A stretch of DNA of 64,000 nucleotides from Siphonodentalium dalli (GCA_032622095.1 CP136064.1:248529827-248593826), one strand, 5' to 3'; shown: positions 46,865-57,865, counted from the stretch's first letter. Made by a program: numbers and translations. The notes: generated by a model from the letters alone, not told the origin.

Positions 46865-47300
46865 GGGCTCGGGGTATAAGTGGTGTCCACCGCCCCACTG
46901 CGAGGGGTAACAATCCACAATCCCCTAATGTGGCGCCCTGTTTGTCGTGGGGTGGTTCCTTTGTCGATGGGGTGTGATTTAGGAGTCATGGCTGCATGTA
47001 CTAGGGCGGTCGTGTCTCGCGAGGCATCGACCTGCGGTTACGGCTTAGCTCATGACCCATTTCGGTCCTACATTTCTTCAAGACAGGTGGTTGAGTTGAC
47101 CCGGCTCAATTGATCAGCTAGACACACCGCTTCACATTGATTCAACTAAATTGTGTTATGCGTTGTGTAATTTTTCTTATGTTTGCTGTTTTGTTTTATT
47201 TTTATTTATGTATAGTGTATCTGTCGTCTCATGTTTCTTTTGATTTCGTCTTGATGATTGTTGAATGTTTTACTGTGCTGCTCCTGAAGGCTGTTAACAC
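46865..47300 (+). repeat. LINE 5' UTR, copy 2, upstream of hAT MITE
   Basis: Aligns with the minus strand of 17330-17750 (CCGCCCCACTGCGAGGGGTA, CATCGACCTGCGG, CTACAT(T/C)TCTTCAAGAC). Similarity resumes at 47769 beyond the MITE at 47301-47760. Confidence 0.72.
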
Positions 47301-47760
47301 CGGGTTTCACGCTGGCATAGGCCAAATTAGCCAATGGCCAATTTTGTTTTTCCGAAAATGAAAATAGGAAATCTAATTCAAAAACCCAAATTGAAGTTGT
47401 AACGGGAGTGGCATCAGAATCAAATCTATAGTATGACCATCTGTAAATTGATTAGGTGATACAGCTTAATGGGAAACAAAAGGCTCTCATGGCAGTGAAC
47501 TAACAAACAATGGGCCACCATATACAATATTAAAACAGTAATGAGGATTAACTAATGAATCATTTGTCTGTCATAATGCTGAATGTTAGATGGTGGGTAC
47601 TGGTATATATATAACAATGGTGGGGTTAAAGTAGTCTGGAAATGGTATTTGAAGGTATGGACATAATTATATAGAATGTTAGATTTTTAAGTTTTTGTTG
47701 TTGTTGCCATAATTGGCCAACAAATTGGCCAAACTACTTTTCGGCCCAGCGCGAATACTG
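47301..47760. mobile_element. hAT-type MITE, second copy, 7/8-bp target duplication
   Basis: Left end CGGGTTTCACGCTGG and inverted right end CCAGCGCGAATACTG are diverged TIRs of the 15242-16214 family. Flanks GTTAACAC (47293-47300) and GTTCACAC (47761-47768) match at 7 of 8. It shares GCCAAATTAGCCAATGGC near the left end. The 460-bp body is much shorter than the 973-bp copy. LINE copy 1 shows the uninterrupted target region. Confidence 0.82.
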
Positions 47761-47879
47761 GTTCACACCTGTCATATTGTTGGGAGGCACCGGGAGACTG
47801 CTATAAATGGGTCACCGCTTCAGCAGCTATGTACAAGACTTTAAGCCGAACATAATTTCGAAGGGTACTCACATGCGGC

Positions 47880-48300
47880 TACTGGGCTAGTTATCGATTA
47901 TTTCAATGTCAAGAAACATTCTGTGTTTGTTATTTGCAAGACACTGCAAAGTATAGCAAGCCAGTTAACATATCTTGCACAAACACGTGTTTTGATTACT
48001 CATGACAAGACCTTGAATTGCAACAGGGCTGCGTCGAAACCCCGCGATATATCAGATTCGTCTGAGTTTGAGATATTGGCTGAACTGGCTTCACAGGCCA
48101 CAGGGAGTCACTTGTGTTAATGCATAGAATGTCAAAAACAATTGATGGTAAGTAAGTACTATAAAACACAAATGTTTGACCTTCAACCGATGATCTCAAC
48201 ACCAACCGGAGTTGAATGTTTGATACATAAAACTTTTTCCACTGACTACATTTGTACTCATGCGCCATTTGTTGTGTTTAACCATTTCATGACGGTAGCT
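47880..48300 (+). pseudogene. LINE gag-like ORF1, copy 2, N-terminal part
   Basis: Plus-strand frame starting near 47905 encodes VFVICKTLQSIASQL, then VLITHDKTLNCNRAASKPRD and SEFEILAELASQ. These align with RPSIFVIDKTLQSIAGQLK, VLVTPHNTFNSS and SEILAELAPQGVT in copy 1. This is the N-terminal half of the RNA-binding ORF1 protein of a Jockey/CR1-like LINE. The frame is lost after about 48118, and a pair of hairpins (48304-48467) interrupts the gene before the Cys-rich part. No knuckles can be read in this copy. Confidence 0.68.
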
Positions 48301-48303
48301 GCG

Positions 48304-48371
48304 CTGGTGCATTCTCTTATATATGCGAGTCTCTCATAGGGAGCCTCGCATATATAAGATAACGAACTGGC
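48304..48371. repeat. Hairpin, ATTCTCTTATATATGCGAG family
   Basis: About 68 bp palindrome with GAGTCTCTCATAGGGAGCCTC at its centre. The right outer arm has diverged (AAGATAACGAACTGG). First of a pair inserted in LINE ORF1. Confidence 0.88.
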
Positions 48372-48398
48372 TTGCAATGCCAATGTAAATATTGTTAG

Positions 48399-48467
48399 GC
48401 CAATGCATTCTCTTACATATGCGAGGCGTCATAGGGGAGACTCGGATATATAAGAGAATGCATTGGC
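48399..48467. repeat. Hairpin, ATTCTCTTATATATGCGAG family
   Basis: Second palindrome of the pair, 27 bp after the first, with a few arm mismatches. Downstream CACAGGGTTTTCG...TTCAGGAA matches the flank of 51357-51423. Confidence 0.88.
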
Positions 48468-48474
48468 ACAGGGT

Positions 48475-48950
48475 TTTCGCAAAAATTCAGGAAGCTTCAG
48501 TTATCAAAGGGTTAAGTGCAAAAGTATACTCATGTCCAAGAAAGTATAGAAAATTAAGGCTGAGAAACAATTTTCATATCCAGATTGTCAGAAAAATTGC
48601 AGATCCTTGACCGTCGGTTGGATATCGGACATTTCTACGGTTGTGTCCGCAAGAAAATTATACATGTGTTGCTGCCAGCACTCAGACTGAGAGTCAGAAT
48701 TCAAGTGAAAGAAACCGATCTTGCTTCTGTTCCAAAACCTCTATCACTGGCCATGGATATATCATACCTACTCAAGTTGAGATAGTTGCTCAGAAAAAAT
48801 GTTCAAAATCTCTCAACCATTTTGACACTTAGAACAGAAGCTGATAATCGAGTTACTTCAAAACGATGCTCAAAGAAATACGTTCGAGTTTGAAAGACGC
48901 ACAACAGTATGTGTGGACTGAAGTTTCCGGTTGGGTGAGAGATGACATTC
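48475..48950 (+). pseudogene. LINE ORF1, copy 2, C-terminal part
   Basis: Fragments such as VAASTQTESQNSS (about 48665) correspond to SANTQTQSQPK in copy 1, and LNHFDT (about 48815) to KHFDS. GTTGCTCA at 48785-48792 corresponds to the target octamer that was duplicated by the hAT MITE in copy 1. Several frameshifts and stops; no product. Confidence 0.58.
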
Positions 48951-48951
48951 G

Positions 48952-49399
48952 TTTTATTCCACACCCATTGACGTGAGTCACATGTATTCAACGGAATCCC
49001 AGCCATTGAATACATATTAGTGTATACCTCTAGTGGAATACAAGCCGGAACTATTCTTGTTGACGTTGTCGCCAAGAAAGATGACGTACATTACGTCGAT
49101 CATCCGCTTCCGGTGATCCCCCCATAATTACTGGTTATTTGTCAGACTTAAATCACAATAAAGGTAGCTATAGTAACAATGAAGGTGCCATTCATGGATT
49201 GAACTTATTTGACTAAACGGTGTAGAATAAATACAGAACACAACTTGCATCATAATCTCGAATCTTTTATCGAACTCGTTGCGGACGGCGCAAAGTTATA
49301 TTTCGCTCGAGCTACGCTCTCGCGAAATATATCCTTGCGCCATCCGCAACTCATTCGATAAAAGATTCTCGATTAAGATGCGCGTTGTGTTCTGTCTAT
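48952..49399. mobile_element. 448-bp repeat with terminal palindrome, copy 1
   Basis: Nearly identical to 57098-57544 from TTTTATTCCACACCCATTGA to GTTCTGTCTAT, with only about a dozen differences, so one of the two is a recent copy. The right 169 bp (49231-49399) are a near-perfect hairpin, ATACAGAACACAAC...GTTGTGTTCTGTCTAT. LINE similarity resumes after it, showing insertion into LINE copy 2. No coding frame is conserved. Target duplication and superfamily unresolved. Confidence 0.85.
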
Positions 49400-49439
49400 G
49401 TAACCCACCCGATCGTCAACTTGATGCAATGCCAAAGGT

Positions 49440-49860
49440 TAATTTAATAAAGTGATGTGAAACACTCTGGCACGATGATCAAATGTAAATTGAGAATAAT
49501 CGTGCTCAAAGTTGTTATTTGTTATGAATATTAATCCAAATTGACGATACACACCGTCATTCTGATATATTAATTTAATGCAATGACTCTCGGTGGCAAA
49601 ATCAATTGCCTTAGATTATCGCCGATAGTTGCGAATTGAGATATAAATATTTACAGTTGGGCGTAATTCAGATGATGTTTTCTATGGAGTGGTATGGTCG
49701 ACTTCTTTGAAATTTTCGGCGATGTTAGTAGAATGCAACATTACCCCCAAGTTGGCATAGCACCTGCGTATTAACTTATCAATTTCACGCACCCGAACAA
49801 GTCCATATTATGTCTTTAATATCTTTCCTTGGTAATTTTATTTTAGTATCTGCAAATGAT
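49440..49860 (+). repeat. Dispersed repeat, inverted copy of 1369-1790
   Basis: Aligns end to end with the minus strand of 1369-1790; see landmarks there. Whether it continues the LINE or is a separate element cannot be settled here. Confidence 0.68.
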
Positions 49861-50066
49861 TAGTTATTCCACCTGTATTGTTATGTTACTTTTTATGTGT
49901 ATTTAGATTATGCTTGCACACTAGTCTATTCTTGAATATATATTTTTGACTACAAGTGTTAATAGCTATACTCTTGGGTGCTTCTATTTGTACATTACTC
50001 ATTGTTTTAGTTCCAGCAACTGTCTGCTTTCTATACACAATTGCTTCGATACAATAGTTTTGATAC

Positions 50067-50580
50067 GCCCGTTTACAAAAAAAAAGAAAAGCGGGACGTA
50101 TTATGTTATTGGTCCGTCCGTAATACGGAATGAAATTTGATTATGTGATAACTTGAACGGAATGAAATTGAATATGTGAGTTTACTAGCCCAAACTAATT
50201 TTAAGTTCGAATTTATGTTACCGCCTGCCAATTTTCACCAGAGTTATGGCCCTCTATTGGAATTACCACTGGCGTATTTTGTCTCGCCCTAGCGATGCTC
50301 ATGTTGTCTACTTGTTCCTGTTCCGATCGCCAATTTTCACCATCTGGAGTTAAGACCCTTTTGTTGGAATTTGCACTCAATTTTAGTTTCCGGATAACTT
50401 TAGTACGTCTGAACTGAATGGAATGAAATTTGGTAGATGAGTTTACTAGCCTAAAATACAGGACAAATTCGAATTGGGTCCCGCCCGCCAATTTTCATCA
50501 GAGTTATGGCTCTTTGCTGGAATTACCACTGACGTGTTTTGCCACGCCCTAGCGATCCTCGACTACCTGTTTTTGTTCGT
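50067..50580 (+). repeat. Dispersed repeat, about 1.7 units of the 34.7-kb family
   Basis: A first unit (50067-50320) and a second (about 50385-50580) each contain TGAATGGAATGAAATT-type, TTTACTAGCC and AGAGTTATGGC(C/T)CT phrases. The CCGTCCGT run is short here. Confidence 0.72.
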
Positions 50581-50618
50581 AGTTGTGATATGTCCTATAG
50601 CGATTGAAACGACATTAA

Positions 50619-51009
50619 CCCTTTACCCAACAAACCGGCCAAAACCGGCCAAATAAAGCTTCAACAGCCTAAAATATCTTCGGTCTGTCTCAATAGAACC
50701 ATACAAATATGGATATCATTGGAACCGACTCCTTGACCACATTGTGATAGTTACAGTTAGCCCTGTGCCAATGCATTCTCTTATATATGCGACTCGACCA
50801 TAGGTCGCCTCGCATATATAAGAGAATGCATTGGTCTAAAAAAAAACTTTTTTTAACACTTTTTACCATTTTTTCTTACATTCTTTAACAATTTTATAAT
50901 TTTTAATGTGTTAAGCCAATGCATTCTCTTATATATGCGAGGCGACCTATGGTCGACTCGCATATATAAGAGAATGCATTGGCACAGGGCCCTTCTGTTG
51001 GGTAAAGGG
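50619..51009. mobile_element. piggyBac-like MITE with twin hairpins, copy 1
   Basis: Begins CCCTTTACCCAACA and ends TGTTGGGTAAAGGG, flanked by TTAA at 50615-50618 and 51010-51013. CCC-starting TIRs with TTAA targets are the piggyBac pattern. Inside are two 67-69 bp hairpins (50768-50834 and 50915-50983) separated by an 80-bp T-rich linker. The 62682-63074 copy is nearly identical. No transposase. Confidence 0.92.
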
Positions 51010-51260
51010 TTAAACTTCAACCATTCAACTAATCTGTGCCAACGCGGACGTTTCATTACATGTACATCTGGTCAAGAATCAAACGAAAAAGTTATTTCAT
51101 GCAAATGTCAAACTAACTTCACACGACTCTCACGAACTGATGCCTCGCTCACACAAATGTATACGCTATAAATCGATTAGCTATAGAAACGACCTAGCCG
51201 TTAACCGGTTTAAGTTAGTATTGACGGGAGTAGCGCTGGTGCAGCATTAAATAGCATGTG

Positions 51261-51327
51261 CCAGTGCATTATCTTATATATGCGAGTCTCCCATAGGGAG
51301 CCTCGCATATATAAGAGAATGCACTGG
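51261..51327. repeat. Hairpin, ATTCTCTTATATATGCGAG family
   Basis: CCAGTGCATT(A/C)TCTTATATA palindrome with GTCTCCCATAGGGAGCC centre. Paired with 51357-51423, 29 bp away. Flanks match the 48.3-kb pair, not the piggyBac-like MITE. Confidence 0.9.
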
Positions 51328-51356
51328 TTTATAAGTTCAATATATATATTGTTAGG

Positions 51357-51423
51357 CCAATGCATTCTCTTATATATGTGAGGCGCCCTATGGGCGATTA
51401 GCATATATAAGAGAATGCATTGG
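51357..51423. repeat. Hairpin, ATTCTCTTATATATGCGAG family
   Basis: CCAATGCATTCTCTTATATA...GCATTGG palindrome with a GCGCCCTATGGGCG centre. Followed by ACAGGATTTTCG...CTCCAGTCAT, whose complement lies near 55669 beside a half copy. Confidence 0.9.
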
Positions 51424-51429
51424 TACAGG

Positions 51430-51968
51430 ATTTTCGAAAAATTTCAGGAAACTCCAGTCATGAGTACCGGTACGAGAGGCTTCAAATGTCATAATTATAT
51501 TGTTTTGGGACAATTTATCGCTCGTTTCCAATTGAGTAGGACTTGACTCGATTAGCCTGTTTTCATGTCAGCGACTTTCATAGAAACCGGTTAATCTGAT
51601 AGGTAATCTGATCATCGTAGTGCTGCAATGCCGTAATAGTTCAAAGTTAGAGTGTTATTCTTAAGCGATACACCGTATTTGATCTTACTCAGATTAAGTA
51701 CCTACAACGCACGAATCAGCGCGTTGGGGGGGGGGGGGGGTATGACAAAGTTATCCAGGTTAATCAAATCTTCGCACATAGTTAGTACTTACTGTAATGA
51801 TTGTGTATATACCATAAATATATACTTTAGATGGCGAGAGTAATTTCATACTTTATGTGAGACATATTATTGTGGTGTGGAGGGGGGACTGACTGTTTAG
51901 GGGGCGACACAGGCCCTGTTTTTCAATGAGCAAACAAACTGAATTTGTGAAATCAGTTAGTGTATTAG
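51430..51968. other. No gene; G-run
   Basis: A G14-type homopolymer near 51726. No recognisable gene. Confidence 0.45.
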
Positions 51969-52149
51969 ATAAATATACACACAGAGCGACACTGTCTATA
52001 GTGTGTTAATGGGTTTGTTGATACGACACGAGTGTTAGCGCGGAAGGATAGAACGAGAGGCGCAGCCTCGAGAGTTCTATATCCTTCCGCGATGGCACAA
52101 GAGCCGAACCAACAAACACATTAACACATGTGTCGTTCTGTGTTTATTA
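51969..52149. repeat. Long imperfect hairpin
   Basis: ATAAATATACACACAGAGCG... pairs with ...CGTTCTGTGTTTATTA; inner stems GGGTTTGTTG/CAACAAACAC and CGCGGAAGGATA/TATCCTTCCGCG enclose a GAGGCGCAGCCTC centre. Arms are about 85 bp with indels. Confidence 0.85.
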
Positions 52150-53504
52150 CACGTCACCCGTACATGAATCCGTGAATTAACATATACAGGCTTACGCGGT
52201 TTATTTTGGCGCACACACGTTTTGTCATGTGTGATGATGCTTTTATTTTAATGTTCCGGTTTCATGTTTGAGGCGAACGTCATTTGACGTCAACGAGATG
52301 CGTACGGATATGTAAACATGGAACAGCAATATACTTCTAGGAACAAGCGTATAATAAACTATTAGGCTTTCACGTCGCTTTCGGTAGCTATTTCTATCAT
52401 ATTTATTGGTACTTGAATCTTATCATCGAATTTAGATTACATTGGACGGCGATGAGTATGCGATCTACTTGAAACAACGACGGGTTTTCCACTTTGCAAT
52501 ACCAGAACAGACCCGGGTGGGCCCGCAGTGCCGGTTTAGTTTCCGAGAAACACGAATAAGTATGTGAGAGGTATATATTCATCAATATTGCGTACTGGCA
52601 TGCTCATTCCTACAACATATTATCTGTTCGTCTTCAACTGGTGGCAGTTCTTCTGATAATGCATGTCTTATCATCAAAATGACCCCCTGCAATCATACAT
52701 TGATGAATATACGTGGTTTACGCCTCGCCGAGTACTATTCTGTATAGACGTACACCGGTATAGCCAGAGAAAATTGTGTACTTCCGCGCAGCAAGTAGCT
52801 ACACGAAATGTGCGGCGCTTCTCGAAACTCACTCCCACCAGTTAAATAAGCCTCTCTGTTGTATAACCACCGAGGCACACAGCGAGAGCGATTGAGGGAC
52901 TTGACGAGAAAACTTTCTTGCTGTTGGACGTTCGGCACAGCTTGAAGTAGTCTCTTATACTGACGGATGCAGAAAGCGTCTCGGCGATTGGAATTGCAAT
53001 CGGAGGAGATTTCTTGCAACCTGTGCACTTAAGAGATTCTTCTGTTTTCCCGTGTGACATTTTGCCTGTGATGTTCCTGTGAAGTCTTTGGATTGTAAAT
53101 TCCCGAAGCAATCTGTGATTTCTTTATTTGGTGAGTTCAATTTTAAAATTTCTGCCAAAGGCTTATAGTTTTTATGGAGCAATTTAGGCGTTTTTATGTA
53201 TATACCTATGTATTCGTGCAAATATTTAAAAAAATCGAAATGTGTTTATTCCATATTCACATTCATCGCTTCGTTTTTATAGTTTTGAACGCTTTGATTT
53301 TACATCCATAGTGGCATGTTTCACCTCCAGGCGTTTGCATTAAATAGTTCATTCCTTCTTGGTCCCAAAGGATTACCATGCACTTGATTGCTTTTGAAAT
53401 TTGATTTCTACATTAAAACGAAACATCGCGATGAGGGATATATTGGGAGAAAAGGAGTAAACAGTTTCATGAAGGCGTAATATCTTGCAACATTTCGTTA
53501 GGGA
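52150..53504. other. No gene recognised
   Basis: Overlapping minus-strand frames at 52735-53221 (88-97 residues) are the most gene-like unexplained sequence nearby. One contains KCTGCKKSPPIAIPIAE, but I recognise no family and see no splice or start context that decides it. Confidence 0.4.
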
Positions 53505-53870
53505 AGTCGGCAGCCGAGAGGTAGCGTACTGGTCTCTCGTGCTAGCGGTCGTGGCCTCGTGGGATCGCAACCTGGTTTGGGTATTCTGACAAAAATCAGA
53601 ACTCGGTCAGATACCAAGTTTGTCAGGCTGAAAAGTCTCATTCGAGATCACAGCATAAAGACCCGAATGCAAAATTCCGACTTCACCCATTACAACATTT
53701 GTCCAGGTATGTTCTCGTGGGTGCAGTACGCTGTCCGATCGGGCTCGGACACGGCTCGGTGTGTGCACGTTAAAGAACGCCACTGGAGTCACCACGTGCA
53801 GGGTTATAAAGTTTCTAGGCTGCGGTAGCACCTGGTCCAGTGCGTCTATAACCGAAAGGTTATTTACAGA
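53505..53870 (+). mobile_element. SINE-like retroposon
   Basis: Starts with a tRNA-like head: box-A-like GCAGCCGAGAGGTAGCG near 53509 and box-B-like GGGATCGCAACC at 53561-53572. A body of about 300 bp with GTGTGCACGTTAAAGAACGCC, a phrase I associate with conserved invertebrate SINE bodies, ends near CCGAAAGGTTATTTACA. RNA polymerase III transcription from the head is inferred. No poly-A tail or target duplication is clear. Confidence 0.6.
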
Positions 53871-54540
53871 TATTCCGTATGACTGCTACACGAAAATCAT
53901 TGGCTATCCCCTGCTGAAAGCCGATGTGTGAGGGGTGGGGTGGGGGTCTCAGACAGTGTCGAAGCTGAGAGCTCCAAATAACTACACTCCACAATTCACC
54001 TATACATGTATACATACTAACTGGTTCCGTAAAAAATCACGGTGCTGCAAAAAGAGACACCCGCTATTTATATGTCTAGCCGAGTTTGTTCTGCTGTTGT
54101 GAATACCGAAATATCTTAATTTTAATTTTCGGGTTCTTTGGAAGATTCGAACTAATCAAACACCTGAGCGCAGTCAACAATGCAGATACACATGTAGTAT
54201 TAAAAGTAGTTAACACTGGCTGGGCAGACTGTCGTGAGGCTATCTGGTTGGTCGTCTTGCTTCTGGTGGTCTTGTTAGGATTAACAGCCATGCATGAGAC
54301 AGGTTCAGTGCACGTACACGTGACGTCCTTGGATGCAATTCAACTTGAGCCCTACACTCACGCGGTCATTTAGTCCAGACTTTTCGAAGGCCTCGGTCGA
54401 AAAGCGAAACGTGTAGCAAAGTAGAATAATTCAATTTTCCAATATATATAGTCGAAGAGAATATCATTTGGCCAATACGAACATATTACTTGTATATATA
54501 TAAAGTCACCTGGCGGAGGAAATTATCGACAGATAGATTT
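53871..54540. other. No gene recognised
   Basis: Frames at 54086-54373 on both strands are not recognisable. Confidence 0.45.
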
Positions 54541-54544
54541 AGTG

Positions 54545-54745
54545 TTCCTGACATTTGCAGAATGAGGTCCCTAGAGGTTGAATTTAGTGACGCTTTCCCG
54601 CACATTAGTCATGCTTAGATTATGCAATTTATCTTCTGCAAATTAGGGGCTATATAGACTGATAGAAGGGAAAAGGTAACTATAAAACAGTGTTAGTTTG
54701 AAACTATAGATACTTTCCAAATGGTGAGGCCTAAGCAGAATGAAT
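54545..54745. repeat. Dispersed repeat, copy of the 22.96-kb family
   Basis: CATTTGCAGAATGAGG and TGCAATTTATCTTCTGC mark the edges; a further GCAGAATGA lies at 54735. Diverged from 22985-23200. Confidence 0.55.
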
Positions 54746-55690
54746 TCCACCTAAATATTGGTAGGAAATTCCAAACCTCAGAACAATATCAACCTATTCT
54801 GAATTTTTCTAATGCTTTTGAAACCATCCACATGTTGGATATTTTACATATTGGGGTTGTGGGGGATACAACGGGTTCTCAAGCGCCTGTCAGTTGGGGG
54901 GGGGGGGGGGGGGTGAACAACGGGTTCTCAAGCCCCTGCCACAACTCGCGAAACGAAGCAAGACAGTAATCACGTCGACCGCGCCGAGCGATCATAATAG
55001 TGCATGTCGACTAATAGGGCTGACATGAGGTACTTTTGACCAACAGAAGATGGTCTAGAAATCCTTGACAATGACACTTGTACTTCCGGAACATCTTCAT
55101 ATATGTGCTTGACACGCGCGTTTTATATAACAAATGGTTCCGTATTGATCTCTGTCCTTGATCCAAACAAGAATATATCAAACGCCCGCCCATATTTATG
55201 TCATCGAAGTGCTATTTATATTTGTAGCTGTTTATTTAGGTTTGGTTTCGCCCATATTTTGATCGTAACAATTGGCTACAATGATGTTATCGTGTGACCT
55301 TTTAGAACTCCTGAAACTTTTGAAAACACACATGTTCAGAATTGCATGCGCCATTCACACGAATAACTGTTTTACTGTGTTTGACTTTTAATGGAACCTG
55401 CATATGTCATAAATCGCCTATATGAATACAGTTTTGTGAAATAGGCGCGCTCTATAAATGTGAATTATAATACTATAGTACCCATCATGACTTGTAGACA
55501 TTGTGCTGTCGTTTGAGGAAGATGCCCAGCCATATATGGTTCATTCTGTTGGGAGATGGGTCAGATTTATAGTTAAAATATACTCGACTACAATGATTGA
55601 CCCTTCTAATGTATAACTAGTTATAACACAACCGATTGCTACAAGTTCTTTAACCGTTCCATGACTGGAGTTTTTTGATTTTTTTTTGGC
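54746..55690. other. No gene; G19-type run near 54896
   Basis: Homopolymer G between two partly repeated CAACGGGTTCTCAAGC phrases (about 54868 and 54917). Nothing coding recognised. Confidence 0.5.
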
Positions 55691-55800
55691 GAAAACACCA
55701 TGCTAATGCATTCTCTTATATATGCGAGCCTCCCATAGGCCGAACAATATTTACCTTGACCTTGTAAGCCAGTGCATTCTCTTATATGAGATATGCCGCT
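55665..55800. repeat. Broken copy of the hairpin module
   Basis: Left half-hairpins ATTCTCTTATATATGCGAG (55710) and CAGTGCATTCTCTTATAT (55770) lack their right arms. Upstream ATGACTGGAG is the complement of the 51.46-kb flank, suggesting a rearranged paired element. Confidence 0.7.
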
Positions 55801-56076
55801 ATTGTCTCATATATGCATGCTATTCGCCACAAGTTACAAGCGGAGCATCTCTAATGTAGCGGCTTTTTGCGCTGAAATACGTCAGTGCGTACATGGAAGG
55901 GGTCTGCGGAGCGCTTAGAAGCTGCAGTCAGGGATATATGCAGTGACAGTAGAGATTTTTTTTACAATATTCTCACTCAGGAGTGTCGGAAGCAAACGAG
56001 GACTTCAGAAATTGGCACTTTTCCCTGTCAAATGCAATAGCATAATTGCCGGAAATGCAAAATGTTGGTTATGATA
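55801..56076. other. No gene recognised
   Basis: Short unique stretch before the Helitron. Confidence 0.4.
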
Positions 56077-56582
56077 TCTCATATATATTTTGAAGACCTC
56101 TGTCTGTTTGTTTGTCTGTCTGCTTGTCTGTCATTAATACAAATCTACGATTCCCGACCGATCGGGACGAAACTTGGTACGTGTGTGTAGTTTGACCAGG
56201 CGGTGGTCGTTGTCGTATTGGCGAGCCCGTGCGACGCCCGTGCAGCGCATGCGCAGACGAGATCTCGGAAAAGGGTGGAGCTATCGACTCGAAACTTGGT
56301 ACGTGTGTGTAGTTTCACCAGGCGGTCGTCGTTGTCGTATTGGCGAGCCCGTGCGACGCCCGTGCAGCGCATGCGCAGACGAGATCTCGGAAACGGGTGG
56401 AGCTATCGACTTGAAATTTGCTATGTGAATGTATCTTGCCCCGGATACGAATTTTATCGGGTCGCCGAGCCCGTGCGACGCCAGGTTCGCGCATGCGCAG
56501 ACCAGATCTAGGAAACGGGTGGAGCTATCGACTTGAAATTTGTTTTTTGAATAGCCCGGACAACGTCGGGCTCATCGGCTAG
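56077..56582 (+). mobile_element. Non-autonomous Helitron, copy 2
   Basis: Same termini as 21304-21991: A^TCTCATATATATTTTGAAG at the start and GCCCG...CGGGC hairpin plus CTAG^T at the end. Interior similar but with fewer tandem units (about three partial ones), so the two copies differ mainly in repeat number. No Rep/helicase. Confidence 0.92.
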
Positions 56583-57097
56583 TCAAGGATATAAAGCACT
56601 TTCCAGAACCAAACTCATTTTAAGCTTCTAAGAAGGGATATACATCTCTCTTACGACTAAACTGCTGTTCTAGCTCATAATTAAGTAATTACTTGTCATT
56701 TTGTGAAGATTGAACGGTCACTTTGCTCCCCTTGGTGAACAGGAGGGGCAAGTGCTCTCAACTGCCCCTGTTCTGGCACCCCTGTGTATACTCGTGATGA
56801 ACGCATTCACTCAGAAGGAAGCTCAGAAGAAAAAAAAACGAAACAGACTCAGATGATTGAAGTACGAATTTCGCCTTCACCACAACAGTTTTACCGATGA
56901 ATGCAGATGTCCCAGTTACTCATTAAGACAAATGTTTTACTTGGGAAGTACATCCACTTTATTACAATTTAATCCATTCAGGGTGTGACCATATGAACTA
57001 ATATAAGCATGATGCATTCAAGTAAAAGTAATAGGTATTTAACCCTTCCTGTACTAATGCTGCCACTCAGTTATACAAGTATGCATTGGATATATTA
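56583..57097. other. No gene recognised
   Basis: Unique-looking sequence; nothing supported. Confidence 0.45.
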
Positions 57098-57544
57098 TTT
57101 TATTCCACACCCATTGACGTGAGTCACATGTATTCAACGGAATCCCAGCCATTGAATATATATTAGTGTATACCTCTAGTGGAATACAAGCCGGAACTAT
57201 TCTTGTTGACGTAGTCGCCAAGAAAGATGACGTACATTACGTCGTTCATCCGCTTCCGGCGATCCCCCATAATTACTGGTTATTTGTCAGACTTAAATCA
57301 CAATAAAGGTAGCTATAGTAACAATGAAGGTGACATTCATGGATCGAACTTATCTGACTGAACGGTGTAGAATAAATACAGAACATAACTTGCATCATAA
57401 TCTCGAATCTTTTATCGAACTCGTTGCGGACGGCGCAAAGTTATTTTTCGCTCGAGCTACGCTCTCGCGAAATATATCCTTGCGCCATCCGCAACTCATT
57501 CGATAAAAGATTCTCGATTAAGATGCGCGTTGTGTTCTGTCTAT
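57098..57544. mobile_element. 448-bp repeat with terminal palindrome, copy 2
   Basis: Near-identical to 48952-49399, including the right-hand hairpin (57376-57544). A 60-residue frame over the hairpin is not conserved in copy 1, arguing against coding. Confidence 0.87.
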
Positions 57545-57865
57545 AACTTGGATGGGTGTTCAATATAAATAGGCAGACGGCAGACAGAAAAACAGACAAT
57601 ACAATTGCAGAAGGATTCATATTCATTGGTCGTTTGTTGAACTCATGAACGGAACATTATTTTTTTGGAACTACTCGTCAATGAGTGTTTAAGAAAGGAT
57701 TAGTGTGTACACACCATTGCTGTGATATATGCTGCTGAGCAGGATTACACGCAGCTTTTAATCGTTATCTTATAGGAACATAACACTAGACTAGACTCTT
57801 GGCGCTGCTGTTTAGAACTGTTTAGAAGTTCTTATGATGCAGCACGGGTATTTGAGATAGTGCAA

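Noticed and set aside
57324-57506. 60-residue frame over the 448-bp repeat
   Set aside because: Interrupted in the near-identical copy at 48952-49399.
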